Part shown: piece by piece, positions 22,618-34,125 of the stretch | How positions within the stretch are numbered: the stretch's first letter is position 1 | How the letters are laid out: each line of letters begins with the position of its first letter | Assembly (NCBI GenBank): GCA_973895155.1 | Contig: OZ316891.1 | Coordinates: forward strand, 19,220,001 to 19,284,000 | Direction of reading: 5' to 3' | DNA length: 64,000 bases | From: Marsupella aquatica | Taxonomy: Eukaryota > Marchantiophyta | Made by a program: the position numbers and the translations under genes | Notes under the pieces: model-generated | What the model saw: the letters and a program-made list of their open reading frames with translations, nothing else | The model's database searches: none | Told to the model about the DNA's origin: nothing

Positions 22618-22870
22618 AGTCAGTGAAACTACTTTTGTTTTATTAGCTGCACACTTTGAGATGTGGGCCCAGCAATTAGTCCAACTAGTCTGAGTGCCTA
22701 TTCTTTCCTATTCTTGGAACTGAAGTCACTTCACTTTGAGATGTAGGTCCAGCAAATTAGTCCAACTAGCTCAACTAGCTTGAGTCACTTTGAAATGTAG
22801 GCCCAACAATTAGTTCGAGTAGCTAAACTAGCCTGAGTGTCCATTCTTTGAACACAAATCATTGAAGTTT
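22618..22870. repeat. repeat family flanking the non-LTR element, left copies
   Basis: Three consecutive units start at 22653, 22732 and 22786. Each begins cactttgagatgtaggccc, continues agcaattagtccaacta(g), and ends with a (g)cctgagtg(t)ccattctttg-like phrase. The same family recurs on the right side of the retrotransposon. Confidence 0.85.
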
Positions 22871-22977
22871 TGAGTACGGTGAACTCATAACAGTTGGTCT
22901 TTGAGCTCCCGGCTATGGAGTTCACACTGTAGCATAGTTTTCGCGCCACTTCGACTACCCTCTCGCACTCAGTTTTT

Positions 22978-23425
22978 CTCGGAATCCAGTTTTCTCAGTT
23001 GCATTAGCTTGCTCTTGTCGAGGCGCATCAAATCGATATAAAACACGTCCAAAACGGTGCCGTATCGACATACTTATGGTCACATTCGTTTTCGCCGTTT
23101 TTCAGTCGTTTTTCTGTGATTTTCGTCTTCCTTTCGACGGTCATATCTCGGTCAATCTTTCACGGATTTCAGATTTCTCAAGTTCTTTGTATAGCTCTTC
23201 TCCGGGAGCATCAGATTGATCCCAAGAGCAGTCCAATTGGTCTCCTATTGCCCCGATTGGACTTTGATTAGCTCTCACGTTTTTTCTTCAATTTCCACCG
23301 TTCTCACTTTCAATTAGCTTTAGGGTCCTGTAGCAGTTCCTCGTTCACGGAATCCGGCATTCTCATGTGATTTGGCCAGCTCTTGTCCGGGAGTGCAACA
23401 TCTATCCCTACCGCGGTCCTTTTGG
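22978..23425 (+). repeat. three diverged ~184-bp repeats in the retrotransposon 5' region
   Basis: Cores start at 22978 (ctcggaatccagttttctca), 23161 (cacggatttcagatttctca) and 23346 (cacggaatccggcattctca). Each is followed by a (ag)ctcttgtccggga-like phrase and then by atc(a/g)...tcc. Spacing is 183 and 185 bp. The even spacing and strong divergence suggest old monomers, like the promoter monomers of some non-LTR elements. Confidence 0.75.
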
Positions 23426-23884
23426 TGACATATCAACCACTTTTGGCTCCGATTACGATTCTGATTTACTCCTCCATTTTTGGTGACGGTTTCTCTTGAT
23501 CAGCTTTGGAGCATTCTTGTCTTGCCACGTTTCTCCTCCAATTGGTGGTTGCCTTTCTTCTTCAGTTCTGACAAGGTGGTTTTTGCCAAGTTTAGTGGAC
23601 CAGTTTGCATTCCACCATCTTTGGGAGCTGTAGCAACACGCTCAAATCAGCGGAGAGATATTCACTCGCATCGACTCCTCAACGGACACATCGACGAGAG
23701 CTCCAGCTTTGTTCCCGGCTGTGCCTGCACGTGCTCAACGGTTTTCTAGGCTAGCGGTGGCGCCGCTTCTCGGATTTTGACGCGGTGGGCTCTCTCCATA
23801 GCCTTCCCTTTCTTTTCACATGTCTTGGTTGGGCCTTTTGTCGCTTCTTGATGCGCTTTTGCTTTTATCGGGTTGCGACCTGTC

Positions 23885-24835
23885 ATGTCTACGTTGAGAG
23901 TGTTGGCGCGGGGCAAGCGCCCAGCCCCCCCACACAGTTCTCCCCCCTCCTCCCCCCCGCCTCGTGGTCGCCTTCGCGTTTGCTCTTCTTCATTGGATCT
24001 CTCTCATCTTCGTGATGACCCCATGCCCGATGTTCTACCAGTCCCCCCAGTCTACTGCCCACCCCATCGACGCCCTGGGTCCTCTCCCCAGCCCATTCCC
24101 CCTCCACCCCTCCAGCATCCCCCTCCGGCCTCTTCATCCACGTCGGTTCCCCCCCCACCTCCTGTCCAGTCGTTCCCTGCTCCCTCCCCAGACGAGCGTC
24201 CCCTGCATACTTGTCCTGAGTGTGGCTGGGTTGGCCTCTCCCTTCCTCATCACCGCGGGCGGGGCCGGTGCCAACGTCGTCAGCAAGCCCAATCCCAGCC
24301 CCAGCCCCCTCTTGACCCAGTTAGCTCTGCCCCTCCTTCCTTGGAGGCTTCCGAGCAGGCATGGAGTTGGGTTCGCTCTCTAGACCCCCTTCTAGCCTAC
24401 CATCCAGGGTACATTAGACCTCGCCTTTATAACCACATCCCACTAGCGTTGCGCCCATTAGTTCGGTCATCCTTGTTGCAACTCATGCAGCTTATCTTGG
24501 CGCATCCTATCGAGGTCTCCGATTGGTCTTTACTCATGCTTTTTCCACAGTGGACTCTTACCCTCCCTAGTCACGGTGGTCGCGTGGGTCATCGTGAGAC
24601 TGCCTCTCGTATCCATCATTTTCTGCGGGGAGATTGGGAACAGCTTCAGGAAGAGTACTTTCTTCGAGCCCGTTCCTTTACTACCCGTGCTTTGTCTGAC
24701 CCAGCTCGCCACTCTCATCCTCCAGAGCACAGACGCCTTCGTCGCTCTTGTCGTTTGGCCCAGGCTGGTGAATATCGTCGTGCGGTCCAGGCCCTTTCTC
24801 CCACCACACCAGCCCCCCTGGCAAGGTCACCTTGA
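23885..24835 (+). pseudogene. retrotransposon N-terminal region with zinc finger (frame broken at its end)
   Basis: The first ATG is at 23885; the frame opens slightly earlier at a TTG. The first 105 residues are Pro/Ser-rich. A zinc finger follows, HTCPECGWVGLSLPHHRGRGRC split as C-x2-C, then His-His, then Cys, comparable to the DNA-binding finger of R2 proteins. The rest is a basic region of about 180 aa leading into the RT. The frame ends with TGA at 24833-24835, only four bases after the RT frame becomes available. The shift lies at a run of six C residues near 24813; a length change in that run is the simplest cause. Read with the next entry as one protein. Confidence 0.75.
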
Positions 24836-27279
24836 CGGCCCTTCAGGATCTCCATCCGCAGCCCTATGATCAGCTCCCTTTGTTCGTGGAGGATTTTGAG
24901 CCTGAGGAGGATCTTCAGTTTAGTAGGGACCACTTCACCTATGCTTTCCTCCATGCTCCGCGTTGCGCGGCTGGTGGCCCCTCTGGCTATGTCTTTGAGC
25001 ATTTTCGTGATTTATTCCCCCCTGAGGATCCTCAGTCTGGTTTTCCAGTTTTCTTCTCCTTTTGCCAGTGTATTGTTGCCGGCCGTTTGCCTCCTCCCGT
25101 CTCTCGGCTTTTGAGTGCTTCTCATTTATTGGCCATGGCTAAGTCTTCACCGGGTGTTCGGCCCATAGCTATTGGAGAGGTTTTTCTTCGTCTGGTGTCT
25201 CGCGCACTTTCATCGCAGTATCGCTCTGCACTATCGGATCATCTCTCTCCACATCAGTTTGCAGTGGGCGTTCCTGGCGGTTGTGAGACAGTTATTGCGG
25301 GTATTCGTATTACCTTGGACCTCCACCCTGATTGGGTTGTCCTCCAGGTTGATGTCTCCAATGCTTTCAATACGGTTTCTCGGGCAACAATTTTTCGTGC
25401 TTTGAGGGCAGCGGATCCAGACATCCAGTCCCTTATCCCCTTTGTCCGTTGTTTTTATGGGTTCGAGGCCCCCCTCTTCTATAGTCATCACACCTCTACA
25501 GGAGCGTATACCACTCTTTCTTCTGCAGAAGATACACGTCAGGGTGACCCTTTGGGTGGGCCTCTTTTTGCCATTGCACATTTTACTGCTTTACGAGAAG
25601 CCTCCGCGGCCCACCCCCAGTGTATCTTCCCCTCCCTTTCAGATGACACCCACATCATTGGTCCACCTGTTGCTGTTACTTCTGCCCTCGCCACCCTTTC
25701 CACCCATTTGTTGGGCCTCGGTTTACGAGTTCAGCCGGTGAAGAGTCGTGCATGGAGTCCAGCTGGGTTACCCTCTGATCTTGCGCTTCCCCCTGGGTTC
25801 TTACGTCCTACCGACGGTCTTCGGGTCCTTGGCTCCCCAGTCGGTACCGCCTCCTTTTGCTCATCTTTCATTGCTGACGCTCTCCAGGCTGCCTTTGCCC
25901 CTACTCCTATGCTCCCTAAGTTAGCAGACTCTCAGGCAGCATTTGGGTTGTTGTTGAGATGCATCCACCCTCGTGCGTCCTATTTGGCTCGGACACATCC
26001 CCCTACCGAGGATCTTTATCTACACCTCCGAGCGTTTGATGTCTCCATTCGTGAGACTTTGGCCTCTCTTTTAGGGCCAGGTACTTTACTCTCATCTCCG
26101 TGGCTTCATCGACAGCTCAGTCTTCCTATTTCTCACGGTGGTTTTGGGCTTACTTCCACTGAGCGCCTTGCACCTTTGGCCTTCTTGGGCGCGTGGGCGG
26201 CCGCCTTCTCATTGTTGGCTGATCGTTTCCTTACTGAGGATCGAACTTTTTTACTTTCATCCCTCATGGAGGTCGAGGAGGGTTCCCTCCCATTTCAGGT
26301 TCATTTGCGCACGGCGCGGTCATCATTACCCGATCTTGTTCGAGCTGCGTTACCTTCATTCCAGGAGTTTTTATCCTTGGACCCCGTCCGTCTTCAGGCA
26401 GACCTTGCTGGGCGTATGCACGCTTTCACCCTTTCCAGCATCCTCACCGAGGCACCTGACACGGACCGAGCTCGGATTCTTTCTTCCGGGGGGAAAGGGG
26501 CAGGAGGCTGGCTTCAGGCCAATCCAGTCATTCCTCACCTACGGATGTCTTCAGCGGAGTTTGCGACAGCCATGCGTCTTCGTATGGGCTTGCCCCACCC
26601 ACTTCTTGCTGGTTTACCTCCTACTTGCAGTTGTGGGAAGCCTTGTGATGCCACAGGTGTCCATCTTCTTCGATGCAGTTTGGGCGGCGAAACCATTTTT
26701 GTTCACGACGCTGTGAGAGATGCGACTGCTCAGGTTCTCTCTGGCTCTTTGGTCTGCGCGCGGCGGAAGGTGGTGCTCGAGTTACCTGGTCCTCCATCAC
26801 AGCGGTTACGGGTGGATCTTACCATGGTCCGTGACGGTCACCGTACTTTGGCAGATGTAGTGGTGGCAAACCCATTGCGCCAAGACATCATTGGGACAGC
26901 GGCAACAACGGCAGGGGCAGCAGCATCACGAGCAGCAACAACGAAGGAGGCCAAATATGCTGCACGAGCTTCATCTGATAGCTTCTTGTCCCTTGCTCTT
27001 GAGATATTTGGGCGTCTCCATCATCAGTTCGACGGGCTTCTTCGCCAAGCTGCTCGGGATGTTCACGGCCGGATGGGTCCCACCGGGCCCCCGCTATCTG
27101 TTTTGACCACGCACTTTCGCCAACGCATTTCAGTCACCTTACAGCGTGCTCAAGCTCGGGCCGTCTATTGTCGATCTCTGACAGTGGGTGCTAGTGTGAC
27201 TCCGCAGCGGCTAGCCCCCCTAGAGGACATTCCTGTCCCACTTGCCGATCTAGTTTCGACACTTGATGTAGACCACTAG
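24832..27279 (+). pseudogene. reverse transcriptase plus R2-type endonuclease (downstream part of same protein)
   Basis: Open for 815 codons from a TTG, with no ATG near its start, as expected if it continues the previous frame. RT motifs are intact: LQVDVSNAFN (Asp174), RQGDPLGGPLF (236-245), and LSDDTHIIG (Asp271-272) where most relatives have (F/Y)xDD. The C-terminus has the knuckle CGKPCDATGVHLLRC (Cys601, Cys605, His611, Cys615), then HDAVRD, then RVDLTMV (Asp662) and LADVVVANP (Asp675), then KEAKY (705-709). This order (CCHC, charged motif, PD-like, D-x-V, KxxKY) matches the restriction-like nuclease of R2 elements. Such enzymes nick a target and prime reverse transcription there. Both catalytic domains look intact; only the upstream frameshift disables the copy. 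Confidence 0.88.
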
Positions 27280-27331
27280 CTTGTTGCCACATGTGCTAGG
27301 TATGATGAGGACCTCGGTCCATTTGCGGTAG

Positions 27332-27428
27332 TTTTAGTTACTCTTTCTTGGTTTTTAGGGGTTTCTTTTTGCTCACTTCTTTTAGTTCCTCTTTCTTGGT
27401 TTTTAGGGTTTCCTTTTGCTCACTTCTT
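27332..27428 (+). repeat. 48-bp tandem duplication in the retrotransposon 3' tail
   Basis: The unit ttttagttactctttcttgg... starts at 27332 and again at 27380, with a few mismatches, each running through gctcacttctttt. Confidence 0.9.
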
Positions 27429-27522
27429 TTGCGTTTGGTTTTGTCCACTTGGGACCTCTCTTGTTTATTCTTTGTACTCTATTTGGCCTTTTTCTGTATA
27501 AAGTATGTGTATATTTTTTTAT

Positions 27523-28181
27523 TGAAGCTAGTCACTGAAAGTTAGGCCTATTTGAGTTTCATTCAAAGAATGGGCACTCACGCAGTGATTTTACACGTGA
27601 ATCGCTACACTTTGAGATGTAGGCCCAGCCTCAAGGGTCTCACTATATGGGGACCTCCCCATCACCTGCAACGTTTTTAGGCCTCGGACCCCCTAAAATG
27701 TAAGAAAAAATATTTATTTTTTAACCCCTATAAAGTTGGAATATTTTTGGAATATTCCAAAAATTGGATTAAAAAGGCCCTAATGTTCTTATAAGTCTCA
27801 AAATTGAATTTAAAAGACCCTATTGTTCTTCTACAAAAATTCTTAAGTCTTCCTTTACAACCAATAAAATGACCCTATCCTTCGTCGCACGTGATATGCC
27901 ATTTTTGTGGAAGTGAAACCCCCGAGGGCCCAGCAATTGGTTCAACTAGCTCAACTAGCCTGAGTGCCCAGTCTTTGAAGGAAAATCAAAGAAGCTAGTC
28001 ATTGAAAGTAGTCTCTGGCACCCAGGCTAGTCAGTGAAACTACAGGCCCAACACTTTTGTCTTATTAGCTCCACAGTTTGGGATGTAGGCCCAGCAGTTA
28101 GTTCGCCCCTACTTGTTAATAAGTTCAACTAGTCTGAGTGCCCATTCTTTTGAACACATATTGGGGTGAAGTGACTCCATT
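27523..28181. repeat. repeat family flanking the non-LTR element, right copies
   Basis: Forward copies of the left-flank family occur at about 27609, 27926 and 28074 (tttgagatgtaggcccagc, ttcaactagcctgagtgccc). Gaagctagtca(c/t)tgaaagt occurs at 27523 and 27990. A reversed piece at about 27560-27580 (caaagaatgggcactcacg) is the complement of the family's tgagtgcccattctttg. So the region mixes direct and inverted copies. Confidence 0.75.
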
Positions 28182-31140
28182 CTCAAAGATTCACCCTGCC
28201 CCCACTTCGATCAATTACGCCCAAAAGTCAGGGCCTGGAGGCTTTAGTCTAGATGGTAGGCCCTCAAGAGAAGCTTTGGATTGGAATATATAGTCAGACT
28301 AGCGAGATCCTGTGCATTGCACACAAGATGTGGAGGCAAGAAAAAGAAATGCAGGTGAGGCATTTACTGTATACGTTGTTGTGCACATGCTGTTGTCCTG
28401 GCTGTGTTGTCAGCACAAGCATGATGCCATCTATTTTCCAATAAAAAAAAAAAACCATATTATACTTTCCTGTCCGGCAAAACTAGTCAAAATTACCAAC
28501 TGGCTCCCAAACCTTGTTTCATTATCAGGTTGGGCCCCATTTTGTATGTGTAGTGGCCGGCTTAACCAAACTAGACAAACCCACAATTGGTGTACCCACA
28601 TGTAGAGGCTCATGTTTTGTCTGGGAATTTACCCAAGCTAACCCCTCCAGCTATAAAAGTGGGGCAAATGAGGGTACCAAAATGTGATAGTTTTCTGATA
28701 GTTTTTGCGCATAAAAAGTAGTCAAGGTAAAGACATAGCATATATAAGTAACCTTTGCTCATATACAGTAGTCAAGCTAAAGACACAGACTAAGTAATCT
28801 TTGTCGCATAGCAATGTCATGGGTAAGCTAATTTATTACACTGCTAGGCCACAATAGTAAAAGAGGTCTTTCTCTCACTAAACTAAGAATGGCCACAATA
28901 GTTGCGAAAGTAGCCTTCCTTGTTAATTAGACCGTTTCTATTTTGTTTGAGGTTGTTCCAATCGTCCCAATTGCTTTTCATAGAACCCATTGTGATTGTG
29001 AAAGTTTGATTGAGGTCCATGTCTGTTACGGGAAAAAAGTTGCAATGCAATAGTTTGGGTTAAAAAGATGCTGAGGTCCTCTCTATTGACTACAAAGGCA
29101 ATTTATTGAAGCATATGTTTTTTTAATGTTAAACACTGATTTATCGGTGTACGGAAATTAAATTTGAAAGTACTTAGTGATACTAAAATTGTCAAGTGAT
29201 TTGTGGTAATTTGTCAAAACCTGAAGAGTAGCTAGAAGACTACAATTCAGTTGGTTTTTAACCCCTACTGCCTTTTGTTGTTCGGAAAGTAATTTAGTAA
29301 CTTTTGCCCGAGTCGAGGTCGACCGCGCCCCCACCTCGGTGCTGCGGCTGCCCCGACCGCCCCCACCGCGTTGCCGTGGCTACTCCGACCGCCCCCATGC
29401 GCAGGCTAGGCAATGTCCAAGCCCGCATCGCCTTGCTGTGCGCTGCCTTCCATCGCCAGCGCCATCCGTGGAGGTCGAGAACAAAACGCCTTCCATCGCC
29501 AACCTGCTTTGCATCGAGGGTGGAGGCAAGGTCGAAGTTCTTCTAGTGCAGCCCAGCTGAAGTACTTGTAAAGTCGACATTTCAGCAGTCATGGCCCTCT
29601 CCTTGCACACTCCACCTCTTGCATGGAAATCTAGGCTCTGGGCTTCTCGGAGGAGCGACATCTCTCTCGTCTGATCAGCGACTCACCACTGTCGCTGTTT
29701 GATTTCAAGTGAGAAGTCACGATGGCTGGGATGGTAGAGGAATAAGTCTCTCGAAATTCTTTTGTAGAATACAATGGAGACACATATATAGTCATGATGT
29801 CGCTTGTGTGCTTTTGTGCATGCACTCATTCATGGAATTAAGGCATCCTGCCAATCTCCACACCGCACTTCCACTCTGGCTCAAACTAATGGGACCAAGG
29901 ACCGATGCATTCCATTCCATCACTAATTTGAACTTTTGTATCAGACGATACATCATAGGCAGTCAGGTGATAGGGATGCTCCTCAACTTTCCTAAGGAAT
30001 GCCATGAGGTTCGGAGGAAAAGGTGGTACAGACAGACTCAACAAGCTTGCAATTCTCATAGTAGAAGTGCATCATGTAATCCCAGGTAAGATTGCTTGGA
30101 AATAACCTCTTGTACGTGTTGTGGCTTCAAATCTCTGTCGAGACTTTCAGCCTTTTGTTGGCTGATCTCATGCCCTCACCTGAGTAAGTCACAAAAAAAA
30201 CACATCACCACGTGCATTCAGTATTTAGTGAGAAAGTCAATGCAGTAGTCATTGAATCCAAAAGTCTGCTCATACCTTTTACCTGGAATATGTATGCACG
30301 AGAGTAATGAAGACCGTGTGCTGCTTTATTGATCTAGTCTTTGATGCGTTCAGGTCTTATGTCGCAGAGGTCGCAGGCATTAGTGGTTGAAAGAGCTTCA
30401 TTGCATCTTTCCTGGACTTCACCCAGACAGTCCCCCAAGATGCGAAGTGCAAAAGGCATGGTGGCCTCTAGGAAAGAACTCGTCCACCCACTCCACCATG
30501 CCCTTTTCCCTGGTTGTGACGTCTCTGGAATTGCTTTAAATATTAATCGCAGGAAGGGATGCCATTGGTAGGGGTGCCATTGTTCTGGATCCTCAGTGGG
30601 TACAATGTCATATCAATCATCAAGATACTGTTCTTTGTATTGAATGGCAGGAGCAATACGCAGGATCCGGTGGGTAAGTGGAGCTGCTATGAGTTCCGTC
30701 TGATGCCACCAATGACCTACACTGAATATGAACTAAGGCTCTCTTGCATGAAAAACTAAGAGGGCTTTACAAGAATTTGGCGGCAGTTTTTTCATTCTAT
30801 TCAATCTTAGCCATCAAATGCGGGAACAGGCCAGACTTCAGTTCACTTGAACTTGGGGGCACAATTAGGCAAAACCATGAATTTGCCACTTCACAGACTG
30901 AAGAAGTGACGAGACGATTCCGCGACAAGTTTGGCAAACGGCTAATCTCAGAAAAGTAATGTTCGTTTTCGACCAAAAGAAGCAAACGATGACACAGCAT
31001 CACTGGTTCAAGACTTGTGAGCAAAGATAATCTCAGAACAGAACATCATTCGCATGTTCAACACCTGCATTATACTTTTCCTACAGCAATGATGGGCGAT
31101 CTTTTTTTGCACATAAAACAGTACTCCGTATGACGATAGC
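28182..31140. other. intergenic, no supported gene
   Basis: An exon-like stretch at about 28253-28353 (MVGPQEKLWIGIY..., ending at GTGAGG) cannot be linked to anything. The GC-rich patch at 29304-29560 is a C-rich simple-sequence region (repeated gaccgcccccaccgc-like phrases), not a convincing gene. Confidence 0.4.
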
Positions 31141-31352
31141 CTAACCTAGGGATAGAGGGGAGGATTTCTTTTGCACCTTTGATCTGTAGAGATCCATGCA
31201 CAGTACATGAATTTTCTATATATAATCATTCGATTGGGAAAGGTACATGTGCGCTAATCTAGGGAGAGAGGGAGGTTTCTCTTGCACCTTTTCTAATGAT
31301 CCACGTGCAGTACATGAAAGCTGTATATAATTATTCGATTGGAAAGAGGTAC
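31141..31352. repeat. tandem duplication of about 110 bp
   Basis: The unit ctaacctagggatagagggg...cagtacatga...ataatcattcgattggg starts at 31141 and again near 31254, moderately diverged with small indels. Confidence 0.85.
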
Positions 31353-33795
31353 ACTGACATAGAAAATCTATTGCAGGCAACATTGTCCAAAAGGTGAAGG
31401 GAGAGACGCACTAATAAAGCAACCTGATCATTCCGTCTCCGCTAAGGTAGGGTTTCGTGAGAGATATGCTTACTAATCCCCTTCTGGAAAAAGTTTGCTT
31501 AATCAACCTTTCCATACTTTTCTCCAACCTGGACCGTTGATGGACCTTTTGATCTCAGATCTGGACCGTTGATAGACCGCAGGGGGTCGATCCAGTGACA
31601 AGTTTCATTTTGGGGGTCGATCAAGCAAATACCTCAGGGCTTCGATCACTCTCCTCTGATGGATGGACGATTGAGGTCGGTGCAGATGTGTACCCAAAAA
31701 AAAGTTAGAGTAAAGGCTTGATAGCAGGTCAGACATGATACTTTACAAGAGTAGTTTTTAAGATAGTTCAAATGTCACGAAGAGTAGCTCATGCCACCTT
31801 GTGGGAAAGAGAAGATGTCAAGAATAGTTTTTGTCTAATTGTTGCCTACTAATTTTCTGACCCTTAGATCTCCCTAGTTTTACTGTCAGATTCTGGCTAT
31901 TGGGGTGTGTCAGGTGGGAACCTGGCCTAACGGAAGAAAACAAATGATTTCTGCCAAAACGGCTAACACTTTTCAGAGAGGTGGAATCACAACTAAGAAA
32001 CACGGTTCTTACATTCCAAGTCATGAGGAAACTAGGCTACCTTTGCAACAGCATCTAAATTACAATTAGCAACCAAAGTCTATATTTATGACTTCCTCTA
32101 TAGGTCATAATTTATTTGGTAATATAAAATTGTGATATTTAGATTGTACTTGTGAGTAGAGATGGGTATGGGGAGTTTGGGTTGGGTAGAGTACTATATG
32201 CACGGTGTTCGGTCTAGTGATAGTTAACAAGTCAATGAGAGTGGTTATGGAATCTGACTCACGGTGGCTTTACAAGAAGTGGGGTTAATCGTGACTTTTA
32301 TTTCACCAAAGAAAACTGGAGGGTCACTTATTGATCTAAAGACAGACTCTTGACCCCAAATCTTCTGAAATGAAGTTTAATAATTTCAAATCGGTTGATT
32401 GAAGGAGCCAAAGTTTGGAAAAGGATGGACCACTTGAGGAGGCATCTAAAATTCTAGACAAACTAAGCACTCTGCATCATTATTACTTGGGCCCACTGCT
32501 TCCCATGTAGTGTGGACACCATACCTTAATGGGCCCCAAGTTCTTGTAAAGCCAACTACAATAAGTTCCATTCATTATACTCTCTAGATTTAATCCAAGC
32601 CAGAATAAAAAGAATCCCAAAGTCTTGTAAAGCCACCTTCACTACTCAGATGATTGTGTTCCTACATGTAGCTCATTTTTATTTTTTACAATTGTTTTAA
32701 TTGAAGGTCAAAGGGAAACCCCCAGCTAAGCTAGTATTCTTTCTCCATTCACAAGGGAGAAGATGCTCCTAAGAGGATGCACAACAGCTAAGCAGCAGCT
32801 ATTGTACTTTCTTGTTCACAAGAGAGAAGGTGTTCCTAAGAGGATATTTGATTTATTTTTAATTCTTTTTTTTTTAAAAGGCGTTCCTAAGAGGATGCAA
32901 TTGAATAGACGTTCTCGAACTTTCCTCCAACTCCAGGACGACCAATTTAGTGTGCTGACCCATTTTTATTTATTTTAAAGGGGAATTTGTTTTCGAAAGG
33001 GGAGGCAGCCTTGGAGCAGGCTGCAGGAAATTAAAGCCTGGTGGACCTCCACGGTTGTCAATAGACACAGATAGATTGTTGCAACCCAGATGGACTGAGT
33101 GAAACCCTCTTTCTGCCCCTATAGTACAGAATCACACAGAAGATTGATATGTGGCAAGAACTCGAGGCAATCTTTAAAATTTGTATGCCCCACAATTTGC
33201 AATGAGTGATTTGTAAGAATTCATAACTCTCTCAATTCTTCATGAAATCTAAAGATATTACACCGTTTGGGAAGATTTGCCAAAACAGTTTCTAACTATC
33301 CCAAGATGAGCCAATTCTGCTTGATGGAAAGTGCAGATATTGAAGGCAAACTTTGATGTTGAAAACATTATGGAAGCAAGGAGGGTGTCAATGAGTTTAA
33401 GTGTCAAATGTGTCACTCACCATGGGGGTTGCATGGTGCACAGGCTCTGTCCATGGGAGAATCACTTTTCAAGCTGCAGCGAAAATCATTGGTTTACATT
33501 TTTCACATTTTCAAATAATTCCTACAATTACCACAAGCTCCTGTGGTGCATAATACATTTGACAAGGCCCAAGCCAAAGAACCCACACATTTTGACCCAC
33601 CCAAAGTGGGTTGGTGCAGAACACATTTACATGCAGGAGCAAAATCTGGACCCAAGTTCTCTAGGCAGGGATTCAACCTGCCTACCTTCTGGTCACAAGT
33701 CACCCCTGTGCTATCTCCTGGTGGAGGAAGACTCACAACATTCATCGACCAATTTCATCGACCATTGATCGGACACATCGCTGTCTAATTGACAG
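31353..33795. other. intergenic with dispersed repeats
   Basis: No supported gene. The phrase (g)ttcctaagaggat(g) recurs three times at about 32767-32905. The segment about 32300-32440 is an imperfect reverse complement of about 62650-62760 (shared phrases caccaaag(a/c)aaactggagg and ttgaagga...gagccaaa). Cttgtaaagcca(c/a) phrases occur in both places. Confidence 0.4.
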
Positions 33796-33930
33796 TTTGG
33801 TTCTCTAATGGACAAGATTTGTTGGGAAAACCAAAAGTGGATAACCTTTTAGAAAGAAAATTTTGGTTCTCTAATCGACGAGATTTGTTGGGGAAACTGG
33901 CACCAAAAGTGGAAAACCTTTTAGAACGCC
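33796..33930. repeat. tandem duplication of about 66 bp
   Basis: tttggttctctaatggac...accttttagaa starts at 33796 and again at 33862; the second copy has a small insertion (ctggca). Confidence 0.9.
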
Positions 33931-34125
33931 TAGTTCATTCGTCACATGTTTGCTACTGTCCATTAAGAGTGAATCGATTCAAGTTAAAATGAATTGCATT
34001 TGTATCCCTGGATTGGTCAAATCTCTGAGTAGAGTATACTGTCCCCTCAATCTAGACCATAGGAACTCCAATAATCAAGCATGTCTCTATTTTTGAGCTA
34101 TTAACTTATGGTCCTTTGCCTGTAG

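Larger units (their letters stand above)
22874..27540 (+). mobile_element. non-LTR retrotransposon with R2-type restriction-like endonuclease
   Basis: A long 5' region with repeats, a coding region with N-terminal zinc finger, reverse transcriptase, CCHC knuckle and C-terminal restriction-like endonuclease, and a 3' tail containing a 48-bp duplication. Ends are approximate: the flanking repeat family stops near 22870 and resumes near 27523. No LTRs and no poly(A) tail are seen, and I could not define a target-site duplication. There is no apurinic endonuclease or separate gag domain, unlike the L1 and RTE elements usual in plants. Confidence 0.85.

Noticed and set aside
29304-29560. GC-rich overlapping frames with Pro/Arg/Cys-rich translation
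   Set aside because: The sequence is a C-rich repeat, both overlapping plus frames look alike in composition, and no domain is present.
33655-33685. tRNA-like T-arm (aggcagggattcaacctgcct)
   Set aside because: No acceptor, D or anticodon arms in the flanking sequence; the inverted repeat alone is not a tRNA.
33543-33788. 81-codon plus frame with Cys and Pro
   Set aside because: The translation resembles non-coding repeat readings; frames on both strands are equally open and no splice context supports it.
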